The notes beneath the pieces were generated by a model. That model worked only from the letters and a program-made list of their open reading frames with translations, searched no databases and was not told where the DNA came from. A stretch of 64,000 nt of DNA from Candidula unifasciata (taxonomy: Eukaryota > Mollusca > Gastropoda > Stylommatophora > Geomitridae), in NCBI GenBank assembly GCA_905116865.2, contig CAJHNH020000714.1:1-64000 (forward strand), written 5' to 3'. Positions 34,436 through 45,814 of this stretch are shown one piece after another; within the stretch, counting starts at the first letter, position 1, and each line of letters begins with the position of its first letter. The translations under genes were made by a program, and so were the position numbers.

Positions 34436-36766
34436 CCCTGTGTGGGTTTCGGGGCCCGACAGTAGGGAAGACAGAATAGACCCCACAGTGGGGAAGACAG
34501 AATAGACCCCACAGTGGGGAAGACAGAATAGACCCCACAGTGGGGAAGACAGAATAGACCCCACAGTGGGGAAGACAGAATAGACCCCACAGTGGGGAAG
34601 ACAGAATAGACCCCACAGTGGGGAAGACAGAATAGACCCCACAGTGGGGAAGACAGAATAGACCCCACAGTGGGGAAGACAGAATAGACCCCACAGTGGG
34701 GAAGACAGAATAGACCCCACAGTGGGGAAGACAGAATAGACCCCACAGTGGGGAAGACAGAATAGACCCCACAGTGGGGAAGACAGAATAGACCCCACAG
34801 TGGGGAAGACAGAATAGACCCCACAGTGGGGAAGACAGAATAGACCCCACAGTGGGGAAGACAGAATAGACCCCACAGTGGGGAAGACAGAATAGACCCC
34901 ACAGTGGGGAAGACAGAATAGACCCCACAGTGGGGAAGACAGTATAGACCCCACAGTGGGGAAGACAGAATAGACCCCACAGTGGGGAAGACAGAATAGA
35001 CCCCACAGTGGGGAAGACAGAATAGACCCCACAGTGGGGAAGACAGAATAGACCCCACAGTGGGGAAGACAGAATAGACCCCACAGTGGGGAAGACAGAA
35101 TAGACCCCACAGTGGGGAAGACAGAAAAGACCCGACAGTGGGGAAGACAGAATAGACCCCACAGTGGGGAAGACAGAAAAGACCCGACAGTGGGGAAGAC
35201 AGAATAGACCCGACAGTAGGGAAGACAGAATAGACCCGACAGTGGGGAAGACAGAATAGACCCGACAGTGGCAAAGACAGAATAGACCCGACAGTGGGGA
35301 AGACAGAATAGACCCGACAGTGGGGAAGACAGAATAGACCCGACAGTGGGGAAGACAGAATAGACCCGACAGTGGGGAAGACAGAATAGACCCGACAGTG
35401 GGGAAGACAGAATAGACCCGACAGTGGGGAAGACACAATAGACCCGACAGTGGGGAAGACAGAAAAGACCCGACAGTGGGGAAGACAGAATAGACCCGAC
35501 AGTGGGGAAGACAGAATAGACCCGACAGTGGGGAAGACAGAATAGACCCGACAGTGGGGAAGACAGAATAGACCCGACAGTAGGGAAGACAGAATAGACC
35601 CGACAGTGGGGAAGACAGAATAGACTCGACAGTGGGGAAGACAGAATAGACTCGACAGTAGGGAAGACAGAATAGACCTGACAGTGGGGAAGACAGAATA
35701 GACTCGACAGTGGGGAAGACAGAATAGACCTGACAGTAGGGAAGACAGAATAGACCCGACAGTGGGGAAGACAGAATAGACCCGACAGTAGGGAAGACAG
35801 AATAGACTCGACAGTAGGGAAGACAGAATAGACCTGACAGTAGGGAAGACAGAATAGACCCAACAGTGGGGAAGACAGAATAGACCCGACAGTGGGGAAG
35901 ACAGAATAGACCCGACAGTGGGGAAGACAGAATAGACCCGACAGTAGGGAAGACAGAATAGACCCGACAGTGGGGAAGACAGAATAGACCCGACAGTGGG
36001 GAAGACAGAATAGACTCGACAGTGGGGAAGACAGAATAGACCCGACAGTGGGGAAGACAGAATAGACCCGAAAGTGGGGAAGACAGAATAGACCCGACAG
36101 TGGGGAAGACAGAATAGACTCGACAGTGGGGAAGACAGAATAGACCCGACAGTAGGGAAGACAGAATAGACCTGACAGTGGGGAAGACAGAATAGACCCG
36201 ACAGTGGGGAAAACAGAATAGACCCGACAGTGGGGAAGACAGAATAGACCCGACAGTGGCGAAGACAGAATAGACTCGACAGTGGGAAAGACAGAATAGA
36301 CCCGACAGTAGGGAAGACAGAATAGACCTGACAGTGGGGAAGACAGAATAGACCCGACAGTAGGGAAGACAGAATAGACCCGACAGTGGGGAAGACAGAA
36401 TAGACCCGACAGTAGGGAAGACAGAATAGACCCCACGCTCATCCACAAGCATGTTGTGAAAGGCTCGACTAATTGGGAATGTTTTTTGAAGTCGGAGTGT
36501 ATCTGCCTGTGAGGCAAGAAACAACAGTCTGCACATACATGAGTCAAATTTGTGAAACGGATGTGCACGCAACACTCAGTTTCTGGAATAGAACTAGACT
36601 CTAGAAGTGGAGGTACAACTCTCCCGGAGTTTACAGCAAGTGATCGCGAAGAAACCAGAAGTGGATGTATGGAGCAAGACTGAAATCTAGAAGTAGACGA
36701 ACAACCAAAACTTTCCGCTGGAGTTAAAATCCTGTTAATGCTAAGAAGAAGAATATGTCATTATTA
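34436..36766 (+). mobile_element. R2 SINE-like element split by an internal minisatellite
   Basis: The left part, ccctgtgtgggtttcggggc (34438-34457), is the R2 5' region. The right part resumes at 36433 with cacaagcatgttgtgaaagg, gaagtcggagtgtatctgcc, gaaacggatgtgcacgcaac, gagtttacagc and gatcgcgaagaaa. Between them is a 26-bp array that starts and ends on R2 sequence. After the first 3' end, a second partial 3' half follows (36655-36766, aagtagacgaacaaccaaaa to aagaagaagaa), so the 3' region is duplicated as well. Confidence 0.9.
34457..36432. repeat. 26-bp minisatellite, 76 copies, grown from an R2 segment
   Basis: The unit is cgacagtggggaagacagaa followed by tagacc. The left third uses ccacagtgggg and the right two-thirds cgacagtgggg or cgacagtaggg, with tcgacag and ctgacag variants interspersed. 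In unexpanded R2 copies the matching segment occurs once (ccctattatagggaaagcta then gaatagaccc at 44612-44640). The minus strand is open in two frames for more than 700 codons because the unit lacks stops; this is not a gene. Confidence 0.97.
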
Positions 36767-37034
36767 TCTCCTTCTCATCGGCCTCCTGCTGCTACTTTTT
36801 CTTCTTCTCCTTCTTCTTCTTTGGTAAATTTTACGCTGGTCTCCCTATTAACACACCGCTACACCCTAACTCGCTTCTGACTGGACGACCTCCTGATCAC
36901 CTTACCACTGATAGATCAGCCTCGAGCGGTCCGACTTTTACACAAGGTCACGGGGATATTGGGCACTGGCGCTCATACCGCGTGTTGTATATTTCACCAG
37001 CCAGAGCTTTTATTCTCAGCTTTTTGATCCACCG
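36767..37034. other. Short spacer with CTT-rich tract
   Basis: A (CTT)n-like tract at 36790-36825, then about 200 bp of unassigned sequence. Confidence 0.6.
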
Positions 37035-37262
37035 CCTCTAACAAGCATGTCATAAAAGGCGACTAAGAGATGTTTCCTTTGAAGTCGGAGACTGCCTGCT
37101 TGAGAGGCGAAGACCCATAGTTTGCATGCAAATGAGCTAGACGCGTAAAATAGATACCAACACAAAACTCAAGGTCTGGAGCAAGATTAAAGTCAAGAAG
37201 TGGACGAACAACCAGAATCTGTCGCCGGATTTTACAACCAGCAAACGCTAGGAGGAAGACAA
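37035..37262 (+). mobile_element. R2 SINE-like element, 5'-truncated and diverged
   Basis: Blocks acaagcatgtcataaaaggc, tttgaagtcggagactgcct, aagtggacgaacaaccagaa and ttttacaaccagcaaacgct follow R2 order. The 5' third is missing. Confidence 0.8.
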
Positions 37263-38949
37263 TGAGACAACTTGTGTCGGATGCTAAGTTGTTTCAAGAT
37301 AATTGTTCCCCTTTGCTTGGTTCAGCCGTAAGCCGGGAATTAGATGGGTCGTGTAGGGGTGTCAGAAGGTGTAGAGGAGAGAAATCCAAAAAGCAATTTT
37401 TTTTCCCACAGTTAAAAAAAAAAACCCCCACACACAATAGCCTATGCTCTGATGGAGTTTGCTCTGAAAATTGTAGCATTGATTTAATGTTCCTGTCATG
37501 CGCAGTCTAGCATATTTGTGCTCCCGATGAACTGTCATTGGTATTTTGTTGTCTTCAAATAATGACATACTTCATACACCAGATATCCTCCACGCGTTCG
37601 CCAATAATAGAAGTTAATTATAATGGTTTTAATTAACTGGGCTTTTGACTTTATTTGTTTGAGAGTCTCAATGTTTTCATTCAACAAATCTCAGTGTTTT
37701 CATTCTACAAAATAAATCACCGATGTTTGGAATGTCTATGTTTAATTTAGCATAGAATCTGCCTCTGTACTCTTCCTAATTTACGTATCTTTATTCCTGA
37801 ACACCTAACACTTCTGAACAGACCAGCCAATGAACTCTCCTAGTCAATGCAGCAGTCAACGAACTCTCCCCGATAGGACGTTCTCCATGTTTTATTTACC
37901 AAACTGCTCTGTTTAATAATTATTTCCTACATGGAAAAAAGACCATTCTGTTACAATGACACAGTGCTGCTAAAATGTCAGTCAATATATCGTGTGATTT
38001 TCATATTTACCAAACTAACTTGCTCGATCTGCACTTCTGGTTGTTTATTGCCTGACATTTCCCTTACAGAAAGAATGCAATATGGCTGGCTAGAGGTTGC
38101 TATCGGATCATCATCGACGGAAGATTGCAAACTATACAATTTTCATGTTGATTAAATTTATCGCTTTGTCGAGATTTCTATTGTTATCTTACAAGAGAAT
38201 TATATATATTGTTTCGATCATTTTATCATTGTTTTTGTGACAGCCGCTTCCATTATAGCAGGTAATGCGTGTTATTTGTGTCGTTATTCAGCGTACTTTG
38301 ACATGGCAGACGTGTATTTTAATCAGTTTCACAGCTGTAAATATTGCCAATATAATTGTTGTACAGCTGCAGGGCAGTCGATTGTTAGACTGTTACATAT
38401 ATCATAGTTTTTCCCAGTCGCTGGTTTTCCCTGACTAATTTTGTATCAACTGGAAGGATCTGTGAAGCAGTTGTGAAGAAGTTGTGAATGAGTTGTGAAG
38501 GAGTTGTGAAGGAGGAGGCAACATTGCCTTTTCTAGAAATGAAATCTGAAAAAGCAAGCAGCAAATTCAGACCACCGCAGCTCCATTAATTAATCAATGA
38601 GCAACAACAAGTGCCTTGCCGCATGCATTAGACTATCATGTTTCACGATATCCTGCAGTTCCCAACAACATGTATCAGTTGGTGTGCTGACGTCTGTTTA
38701 TGGCATGTCAACAGACCGGCAAGAATCTTCTATCGTCGTCTTCCTCTTTAATGAGCTGATAATGTATAGAAAAGTGGACACTAAAGAATGTATTTTTCTT
38801 GCTTGTCCTTACAGTGTGGATGGCACATTGTGTTGTGGTTTACAACTGGGCTGCAATATCTGTGCCATTCGGCCCAGTACATCGATCTCAGCAAAACTAT
38901 GTTTGGTGGCTTTTTAGGAAATGCTTGTTAGGGGCAAGAATCTACAAAA
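37263..38949. other. Unassigned AT-rich sequence
   Basis: Homopolymer runs near 37398 and 37416, a short 12-13-bp tandem repeat of gaaggagttgt at 38458-38515, and a plus-strand frame of 106 codons (38597-38917). That frame is cysteine-containing (several C-x2-5-C pairs) but matches no domain I know, and I see no supporting signals. No gene is called. Confidence 0.45.
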
Positions 38950-40491
38950 CTCACGACAGCGAAGCTCATGTAAAGCACTGTAGGCAGTCTGTGTCACAAC
39001 AGTGAAGCTCATGTAAAGCGCTGTAGGCAGTCTGTGTCACAACAGCGAAGCTTTTGTAAAGCGCTGTAGGTAGTCTGTGTCACAACAGCGAAGTCATGTA
39101 AAGCGCTGTAGGCAGTCTGTGTCACAACAGTGAAGTCATGTAAAGCGCTGTAGGCAGTCTGTGTCACAACAGCAAAGCTTATGTAAAGCGCTGTAGGTAG
39201 TCTGTGTCACAACAGCGAAGCTCATGTAAAGCGCCGTAGGCAGTCTGTGTCACAACAGCGAAGCTAATGTAAAGCACTGTAGGCAGTCTGTGTCACAACA
39301 GCGAAGCTCATGTAAAGCGCTGTAGGCAGTCTGTGTCACAACAGCGAAGCTCATGTAAAGCGCTGTAGGCAGTCTGTGTCACAACAGCGAAGCTTATGTA
39401 AAGCACTGTAGGCAGTCTGTGTCACAACAGCGAAGTCATGTAAAGCGCTGTAGGCAGTCTGTGTCACAACAGTGAAGTCATGTAAAGCGCTGTAGGCAGT
39501 CTGTGTCACAACAGCAAAGCTCATGTAAAGCGCCGTAGGCAGTCTGTGTCACAACAGCGAAGCTAATGTAAAGCACTGTAGGCAGTCTGTGTCACAACAG
39601 CGAAGCTCATGTAAAGCGCTGTAGGCAGTCTGTGTCACAACAGCGAAGCTTATGTAAAGCGCTGTAGGCAGTCTGTGTCACAACAGCGAAGCTTATGTAA
39701 AGCACTGTAGGCAGTCTGTGTCACAACAGCGAAGTCATGTACAGCGCTGTAGGCAGTCTGTGTCACAACAGTGAAGTCATGTAAAGCGCTGTAGGCAGTC
39801 TGTGTCACAACAGCGAAGCTCATGTAAAGCGCTGTAGGCAGTCTGTGTCACAACAGCAAAGCTCATGTAAAGCGATGTAGGCAGTCTGTGTCACAACAGC
39901 CAAGCTCATGTAAAGCGCTGTAGGCAGTCTGTGTCACAACAGCGAAGCTCATGTAAAGCGATGTAGGCAGTCTGTGTCACAACAGCGAAGCTTATGTAAA
40001 GCACTGTAGGCAGTGTGTGTCACAACAGCGAAGCTTATGTAAAGCACTGTAGGTAGTCTGTGTCACAACAGCGAAGCTTATGTAAAGCGCTGTAGACAGT
40101 GTGTGTCACAACAGTGAAGTCATGTAAAGCACTGTAGGCAGTCTGTGTCATAACAGTGAAGTCATGTAAAGCGCTGTAGGCAGTGTGTGTCACAACAGTG
40201 AAGTCATGTAAAGCAATGTAGGCAGTCTGTGTCACAACAGTGAAGTCATGTAAAGCGCTGTAGGCAGTGTGTGTCACAACAGTGAAGCTTATGTAAAGCA
40301 CTGTAGGCAGTCTGTGTCACAACAGTGAAGTCATGTAAAGCGCTGTAGGCAGTGTGTGTCAAAACAGTGAAGTCATGTAAAGCGATGTAGGCAGTGTGTG
40401 TCACAACAGTGAAGCTTATGTAAAGCACTGTAGGCAGTGTGTGTCACAACAGTGAAGCTTATGTAAAGCAATGTAGGCAGTCTGTGTCACA
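38950..40491. repeat. 42/43-bp satellite array, about 36 copies, with higher-order structure
   Basis: Units: gcgaagctcatgtaaagcgc then tgtaggcagtctgtgtcaca and aca. A one-base difference (gctcatg or gtcatg) makes units 43 or 42 bp. Marker variants recur at 299-bp spacing: gcgccgtagg at 39231 and 39530, and aagctaatg at 39261 and 39560. The right end is enriched in gtgaag and cagtgtgtg variants. Confidence 0.97.
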
Positions 40492-40616
40492 ATGAATGTC
40501 TGCACAAGCCAAGAGCCGCAAAAATGTTCACCATGTAAACAAGCACAACGCTTTCCCGTCTTCAGGTGAACATAGAAGAAGAAACAAGAAGATATTCTGA
40601 TTGCTATCAGTCTCTA

Positions 40617-40830
40617 TTGTACATCATTGTATTGTTCACCTAGTTTTTCTGTGTTGTTCATCATTGTATTGTTCACCTAGTTTTTCTGTGTTGTTCATCA
40701 TTATATTGTTCACCCTGTTATTCTGTATTGTTCATGACTGTATTGTTCACCTAATTATTCTGTATTGTTCATGACTGTATTGTTCACCTAATTATTCTGT
40801 AATGTTCATCATTGTATTGTTCACCTAATC
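40617..40830. repeat. 37-bp tandem repeat, 5-6 copies
   Basis: attgttcacc recurs at 40631 and 40668 and onward; units end in ttctgtgttgttcatcat. It has the same period as, but no sequence similarity to, the large array at 23948. Confidence 0.95.
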
Positions 40831-41494
40831 TTGAGTACAGCAGGTAGCGCCTCGGAGACGATGTGTGTCTGGTAAAAGGGCATGCAGGTGTAAGAGGAAA
40901 TGGAAGACAACGCTTGCTGATAGAGTTTCTAAGGTGGGAAGACGAGCTGTACCACATGTGTGTGAATCAGCTGATAACTGTAAAAATACAACCATCCTAA
41001 AACTACAAATATAATAAGCTAAAATGGGCAATATCATTATACAGGAAGCCAGATGATATTAATAATAATAATAATAATAATAAATCGACAGAGAATTTTA
41101 TCATCAGCATCTACACCCTGAATGAGTTGAGTTTGGCTGAGTCAAGAATCGACATCAAACAATTGATACATTCCTATAAGCACTCCGTGAATAGTTTTAA
41201 TTTTTTTTTTCATAGTACATGTAGCAGATTGATGTATCTGTATTTCCTTTCCTGTGAATGTCGAGTTTCGACCAGATCCTCTTGTAACTTTCGCTGCATC
41301 ATACGACCACATCGCATGATCTCATCGTGCTTTTGCATTCTTCATTTGCTCCCAAAAAAGCCTTGATTACATCAAGCTGGCCGGGCACAGGACAGTTGTG
41401 TAGCATCAACCAGTCTGTCTCCCTGTTAACTTTCCAACACACCTGCATTACCTGAAGAAATTTCACAAGAACGCTACCTACATCTGAAACGATG
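40831..41494. other. Unassigned sequence
   Basis: Contains an (ATA)n tract at 41059-41082 and a poly-T run at 41201. No gene recognised. Confidence 0.5.
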
Positions 41495-41590
41495 CTGGCC
41501 ACTATGCACAGAACATGTTGGGTGATGTATTGGGGAGGGGATCCGAGCACTTATGGACTGAGTGGAGTTATGTGCAGTGAGGGAGATCTG
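41495..41590 (+). pseudogene. Decayed 3' end of an RNase H-bearing LINE
   Basis: gggaggggatccgagcactt then atggactg and gtgcagtgaggga align with aggggaggatctgagcacct, atggacatg and gtgcaatgagga at 32152-32200. One frame reads LGRGSEHLWT, matching LRGGSEHLWT of the younger element. Upstream sequence is broken by stops. No target duplication or tail was found. Confidence 0.6.
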
Positions 41591-42335
41591 TTACTAACGA
41601 ACATCACTTGCATGAATATCTATATCTTGTGCATTCTTTATTTTATATATTGTCAAAGCCACGACATCCTGTAATTGTGCACACCATGTCTTTCTACACT
41701 TCCTTTCATCTCACAGTGTTTGCCATTCTATCTTCCCTGTCATTCTACATTGCCTGTCATCTCACACTTTCTTTGATTCTGCATTTCCTGTCATTCTACA
41801 TTAACTGTCTTTCTCTTATTTCCTGTCACCGCGCCTATCTCGTCATTACGTGGAAGCGATCGTTAGACAGTTTATTTTGTGTTCAATATTTCTTGTCAAA
41901 CCAAGGCAATTTACAGTTTCCACGTGTGAGTACAGCGAACCTGCGTTGTATTACTCCTGTCAGATAACGGATATTGAATCTGCGTTTTGTGAATGTCAGA
42001 CAAAAAGCTGCGGTGCAGTCTTTTCATTAGACATAGACACTTGTCAGGTTTAGACTGCAGAGAGGTCAAGCGTGACTGGTTTGTGAATTAAAGAGAGTTA
42101 GACACGACATACGTGTGACTGGTAAGTAGCAGAGCACTCAGCAGCTGAAGGCGTTTAAAAATTAGGGTGGCTGGAGAATGAAATAGATGTCAACAACAAC
42201 AAAATATTTAGCGTTGCTGTGAGGAAATGTCATACAACTAGAGGCCAGGAACTGTACGTCAGTATATGCTTGAACTTGTTTTTCGCAGTATGTTTGAAAC
42301 TTGAAACAAACGTACACCTGACTAGATGGATGACA
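41591..42335. other. Unassigned sequence with a weak TCTACATT repeat
   Basis: At 41690-41825 words such as cctgtcattctaca and catctcaca recur irregularly. No gene recognised. Confidence 0.5.
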
Positions 42336-42349
42336 GGAGATGGGCACGA

Positions 42350-42605
42350 AAAGGAGGGTAGAGGGAATTGTACTTGTCAGGAGAGAGTATAGAGTTATAT
42401 TCAACAAGTGGAGAACAAAGATAGACCTATTAATGAGAGTGGAGGACAGCAATTTACCAAGGAAAGAAGATCTCACTACCCAGAGACCAGGGGGAATTAC
42501 TAGAAGTCTAAGTCCAAGTGAAAAAATCTCAGCCCTTATCAGTGATTGAACCCGGAACCTCTAGCACTCGAGGCGAACACTATACCTCGAGACTAAGCAG
42601 CCCCT
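42350..42605 (-). mobile_element. tRNA-derived SINE
   Basis: On the minus strand, tctcgaggtatagtgttcgc (A-box region) is followed about 25 bp later by gaggttccgggttcaatc (B-box region), the layout of a tRNA gene. The presumed acceptor ends do not pair, so it is not a functional tRNA. About 200 bp of unrelated body follows on the minus strand; the end of the element is uncertain. The head differs from R3. Confidence 0.6.
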
Positions 42606-42689
42606 GAAGACAGACACGGAGTATATATTTGTCGAGGAGATTGAGAATGGATATGTGTGTTTATTTGTACACACACACACACGCGCATT

Positions 42690-42896
42690 TATTAAAGGAG
42701 AGAGAGAGAAAGAGAAGGAGAGAGAGAGAAAGAGAAGGAGAGAGAGATGATATGTTTGCCAAAGAGAAAGGTGTAAACAGTTTCCAAGGACGTAGAGGTG
42801 GCTATGCTTTCGAAAACAAAACACACATTCAAGAGATACATGTTTTCGAAGGACAGTGAGAGAAAGGGAGGGAGAGAGGGCGAAAGAGAGAGAGAA

Positions 42897-42941
<45 letters not shown>

Positions 42942-42977
42942 TTTAAACCAAGAGAGAGATATGAAATATAATTTCCA

Positions 42978-43035
<58 letters not shown>

Positions 43036-43060
43036 ACATTTTCGAAAGAAAGAGAGAGGA
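42690..43060. repeat. (GA)n-rich region
   Basis: Long GA dinucleotide tracts interrupted by tttccaagga-type and aggatacattttcgaa-type words, suggesting an old tandem unit with GA expansion. Open frames on both strands extend from here through the adjacent 48-bp array. Confidence 0.93.
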
Positions 43061-43081
43061 GTGGAGATAAATGTGTCATTT

Positions 43082-43374
43082 CCTGGCCTGATGTCAACTC
43101 TGACGTGTCTACTTGTAGTAACCTCTTTGCCTGGCCTGATGTCAACTCTGACGTGTCTACTTGTAGTAACCTCTTTGCCTGGCCTGATGTCAACTCTGAC
43201 GTGTCTACTTGTAGTAACCTCTTTGCCTGGCCTGATGTCAACTCTGACGTGTCTACTTGTAGTAACCTCATTTCCTGGCCTGATGTCAACTCTGACGTGT
43301 CTACTTGTAGTAACCTCATTTCCTGGCCTGATGTCAACTCTGACGTGTCTACTTGTAGTAACCTATTTGCCTGG
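43082..43374. repeat. 48-bp tandem repeat, 6 copies
   Basis: Starts at 43082, 43130, 43178, 43226, 43274 and 43322 (cctggcctgatgtcaactct). Copies are almost identical. 48 is a multiple of 3, so 16-residue repeats are open in several frames. The 281-codon plus frame (42856-43701) and the 345-codon minus frame (42561-43598) both run through it; neither has a recognisable domain, and they exclude each other as genes on most of their length. Confidence 0.97.
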
Positions 43375-44214
43375 TACTCACTGGACACAATTCCAGTTCC
43401 TTTCCAAGACAAAATCAAAAACTCTACCTTCAGTCTGCTGCTAGCTAATCGAAGCTGCCAACAGTCTCTGGCTATATTTGTGGTCTTGTTTATTTGTGCC
43501 ACTTTCGTGGCTAAAGTTCTGGTATTTGCGCCGTGTCTGGGCCTAATGCTTCTTTCCTTTATGTCAGACAGCCCATTCCCTATCCTGTCTGTTGTCAATT
43601 GTTTTCTTCTTACCCTTTCACTTCTGATGTTTCCTCCTTGGCTTCAGCTCCCTCTGATTTGGCCAGGCGTATTTCGTAGGAGAGCCAGCTTCTCAACATA
43701 ACGTCCTTTGGACTACCATTTATAGCTTTACAATTTTGAGTATTTTACTTTGCTAAAAAGTACTGACAACAGTTGTTGGGTTTATATAGATCCAAAATAT
43801 TCACTGGACACATTTTGACACAGCATACAAGGCCGTCATCTGACGGGAACTTTCACGTAGACAGCTAATGAACATGAGGGAAATGCTCCCCCACCAATCT
43901 CCACATAGCCCCTCACAAGGACATATACTTAATTAGGCTGTCTCCACTTTCCAATACCTGCAAATGTGTAACGGAGCGTTTCCGCATCTACAACCGTCAT
44001 CATAGCGTCAGTGTGCGTTCCAGGCCGGCGGGAGAGAATTGGAAACTATTGACTGTCCGGCTCATTGTTCTGAACTGCCACACATGCACGACCTGTCTGG
44101 TATAAACATAGATACAATCATTAGTTTAATGACACGACGGTAACGCTGATGTAGCATCATTATCATGCGCCTTGCCGATATGAAAGTTTGTCATGGTTCG
44201 TCATCTCACCCTAC
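43375..44214. other. Unassigned sequence right of the 48-bp array
   Basis: The plus-strand frame continues to 43701 with a hydrophobic stretch (LAIFVVLFICATFVAKVLVF), which could be a membrane segment if translated. I have no other support for coding. The remainder is unassigned. Confidence 0.35.
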
Positions 44215-44238
44215 CAGAGACACATACACAAACACACG

Positions 44239-44305
<67 letters not shown>
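44215..44305. repeat. (AC)n(AG)n microsatellite
   Basis: Directly visible compound dinucleotide tract. Confidence 0.97.
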
Positions 44306-44307
<2 letters not shown>

Positions 44308-44579
44308 AGATGGATTCATCAAGTCATGTTGAAGATAAACCACTAGATGTAAGTACTCGCCACAATCATGCTGTATGACCAAGATCTCCATGTATTTATT
44401 GACATGTCTTGCTTGTGTTACTGTTCCGTCAAGTTTAACAGTTACCACTCAGCTTTCCAGTGAATGTCTCCTCATACCATTCCCAAAATGTTAACTGTGT
44501 CTAACTGCTGTTATAGAAGTCTCATCATCATCACCATCCTTCGTATATCGCTGGAAGCCACTTACGGCTCACATTCGAT
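44306..44579. other. Unassigned spacer
   Basis: Short (TCA)n-like tract at 44522-44540. Nothing else seen. Confidence 0.5.
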
Positions 44580-44872
44580 AGCATGGCTTCCCCGTGTGAG
44601 TTCCGGGGCCCTATTATAGGGAAAGCTAGAATAGACCCATTGATTACCCAAAAGCATGTCGTAAGACTCGACTAATTGGGAGCTTCCTAGTCGAAGTAAA
44701 TCTGCATGAGAGGCAAGGAACCAACAGTCTGCTCACAAATGTGTCAGATATGTCAAACGGATGCATACGCAACACTCAGGTTCTAGTAACAGGACGACTG
44801 CCCAGAAGTGGACGAACAACCAGAACTTTCTACCAGAGTTTACAGCTGGTGAACGCGAAGACGAAGAAGATA
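44580..44872 (+). mobile_element. R2 SINE-like element, near-complete copy
   Basis: Same block order as 15180-15472, from tccccgtgtgagttccgggg to gtgaacgcgaagacgaagaa. It gives the unexpanded form of the segment that became the 26-bp array at 34457. Confidence 0.9.
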
Positions 44873-44931
44873 ACACGGCTACATTTATTCAGAATATTTA
44901 GTCTCAGAATGGCGCCAACTGCCTTGTAAAG

Positions 44932-45135
44932 TCGATGCACTCCAAACCTCTCAGCAGCAAGCGACTCTGTTTATTACGTTTGCCCACACCTAGAATAGGT
45001 TTATTTAAAACAAGTTTAGCATATTCTGCTGCTCATTTATGGAACAATCTTCCATTTGATCTGAAAAATACAAATAGGTCCTATTCGTTAAACCGCAGTT
45101 TTTTCCACTTCATGCAACAAGTGATTGTATGCTAA
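44932..45135 (+). pseudogene. LINE ORF2 C-terminal tail
   Basis: The frame reads CLLRLPTPRIGLFKTSLAYS then AAHLWNNLPFDLKNTNRSYS and ends with a stop at 45133. The pattern LRLP-x-P-R-x-x-x-F-x-x-S-x-x-YS-x-A-x-LWN-x-LP-x-x-L is a well-known C-terminal signature of many LINE (jockey/CR1-like) ORF2 proteins. The RT core is missing and the upstream sequence is the 3' end of an R2 SINE, so this is a truncated copy. The frame of about 65 codons is intact to its stop. Confidence 0.85.
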
Positions 45136-45644
45136 CTTAAATTCAGTTATTAATCCATATTGCATTACCAATTTGTATATTTTTTAAATGTGTTTATGAT
45201 ATGTATGTATGCGTATGTGTGACATATATATGTTTGTATATGAAGGCCTGTTTGTTTATGTATGTTTTGTGTATGTATAAGTGTGTATATAGGTGATTTT
45301 ACAGTATTTTTGTGTGTATATGTGTGCATATGACTGTGTGTGTCTGTATGTGTGTGTATGTATGTGGGTGTGTCTGAGCGTGTCTCTGTGTATGTGTCTG
45401 TGTGATTGTCTGCGTGTGTGTCTGCGTGTGTGTATTTGTGTTTAAGTGTCTTTGTTGAGTCCGTATGTCTGTGTATGTGTCTTTGTGTATGTGTGTTTGT
45501 GTAACTGCGTGTAAGTCGGCGTGAGTGTCTGCATGTGTGTGTGTCTGTGTGGATATGCCTCTTTGTGTATGTCAGCTTCATAGCAAACGGGTCACCCCAT
45601 AATTGCTCTGCTCCTGTGCTAGCGAAAAACACACAGAATGTTTA
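45136..45644. repeat. GT-rich degenerate tract
   Basis: Recurrent tgtgtgta and tgtctgtgtg words over about 400 bp (45160-45575), degenerate relative to the tract at 45815. The rest is unassigned. Confidence 0.7.
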
Positions 45645-45765
45645 TCGCAGCCCCTTGTGGAAATATTGACAAACTGCTGTCTCAGCATATGCACTAGCAT
45701 ACACACGCATTGAAGCATAAGGTTGCCATCCGAAGTGCTAACACAACCAGTCCGACATTAGAAAT
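45645..45765. repeat. R5 dispersed repeat, copy 2
   Basis: ctgctgtctcagcatatgca, tagcatacacacgc, gcataaggttgccatccgaa and gtgctaacacaa match 22600-22720 in order. Its nature is unknown. Confidence 0.65.
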
Positions 45766-45814
45766 GCAGTTCATCATGGATGGTAGCAACAGTCACCAAC
45801 AGATCAGCAGTTGT

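Noticed and set aside
34325..36575. Minus-strand open frames of 747 and 715 codons
   Set aside because: They overlap in different frames across a 26-bp stop-free repeat, with no start context or known domain.
38597..38917. 106-codon cysteine-containing plus-strand gene
   Set aside because: No signal peptide pattern, domain or exon context was recognised.
42530..42605. Functional tRNA gene on the minus strand
   Set aside because: A- and B-box sequences are present but the acceptor ends do not pair and no clear anticodon loop forms; better explained as a SINE head.
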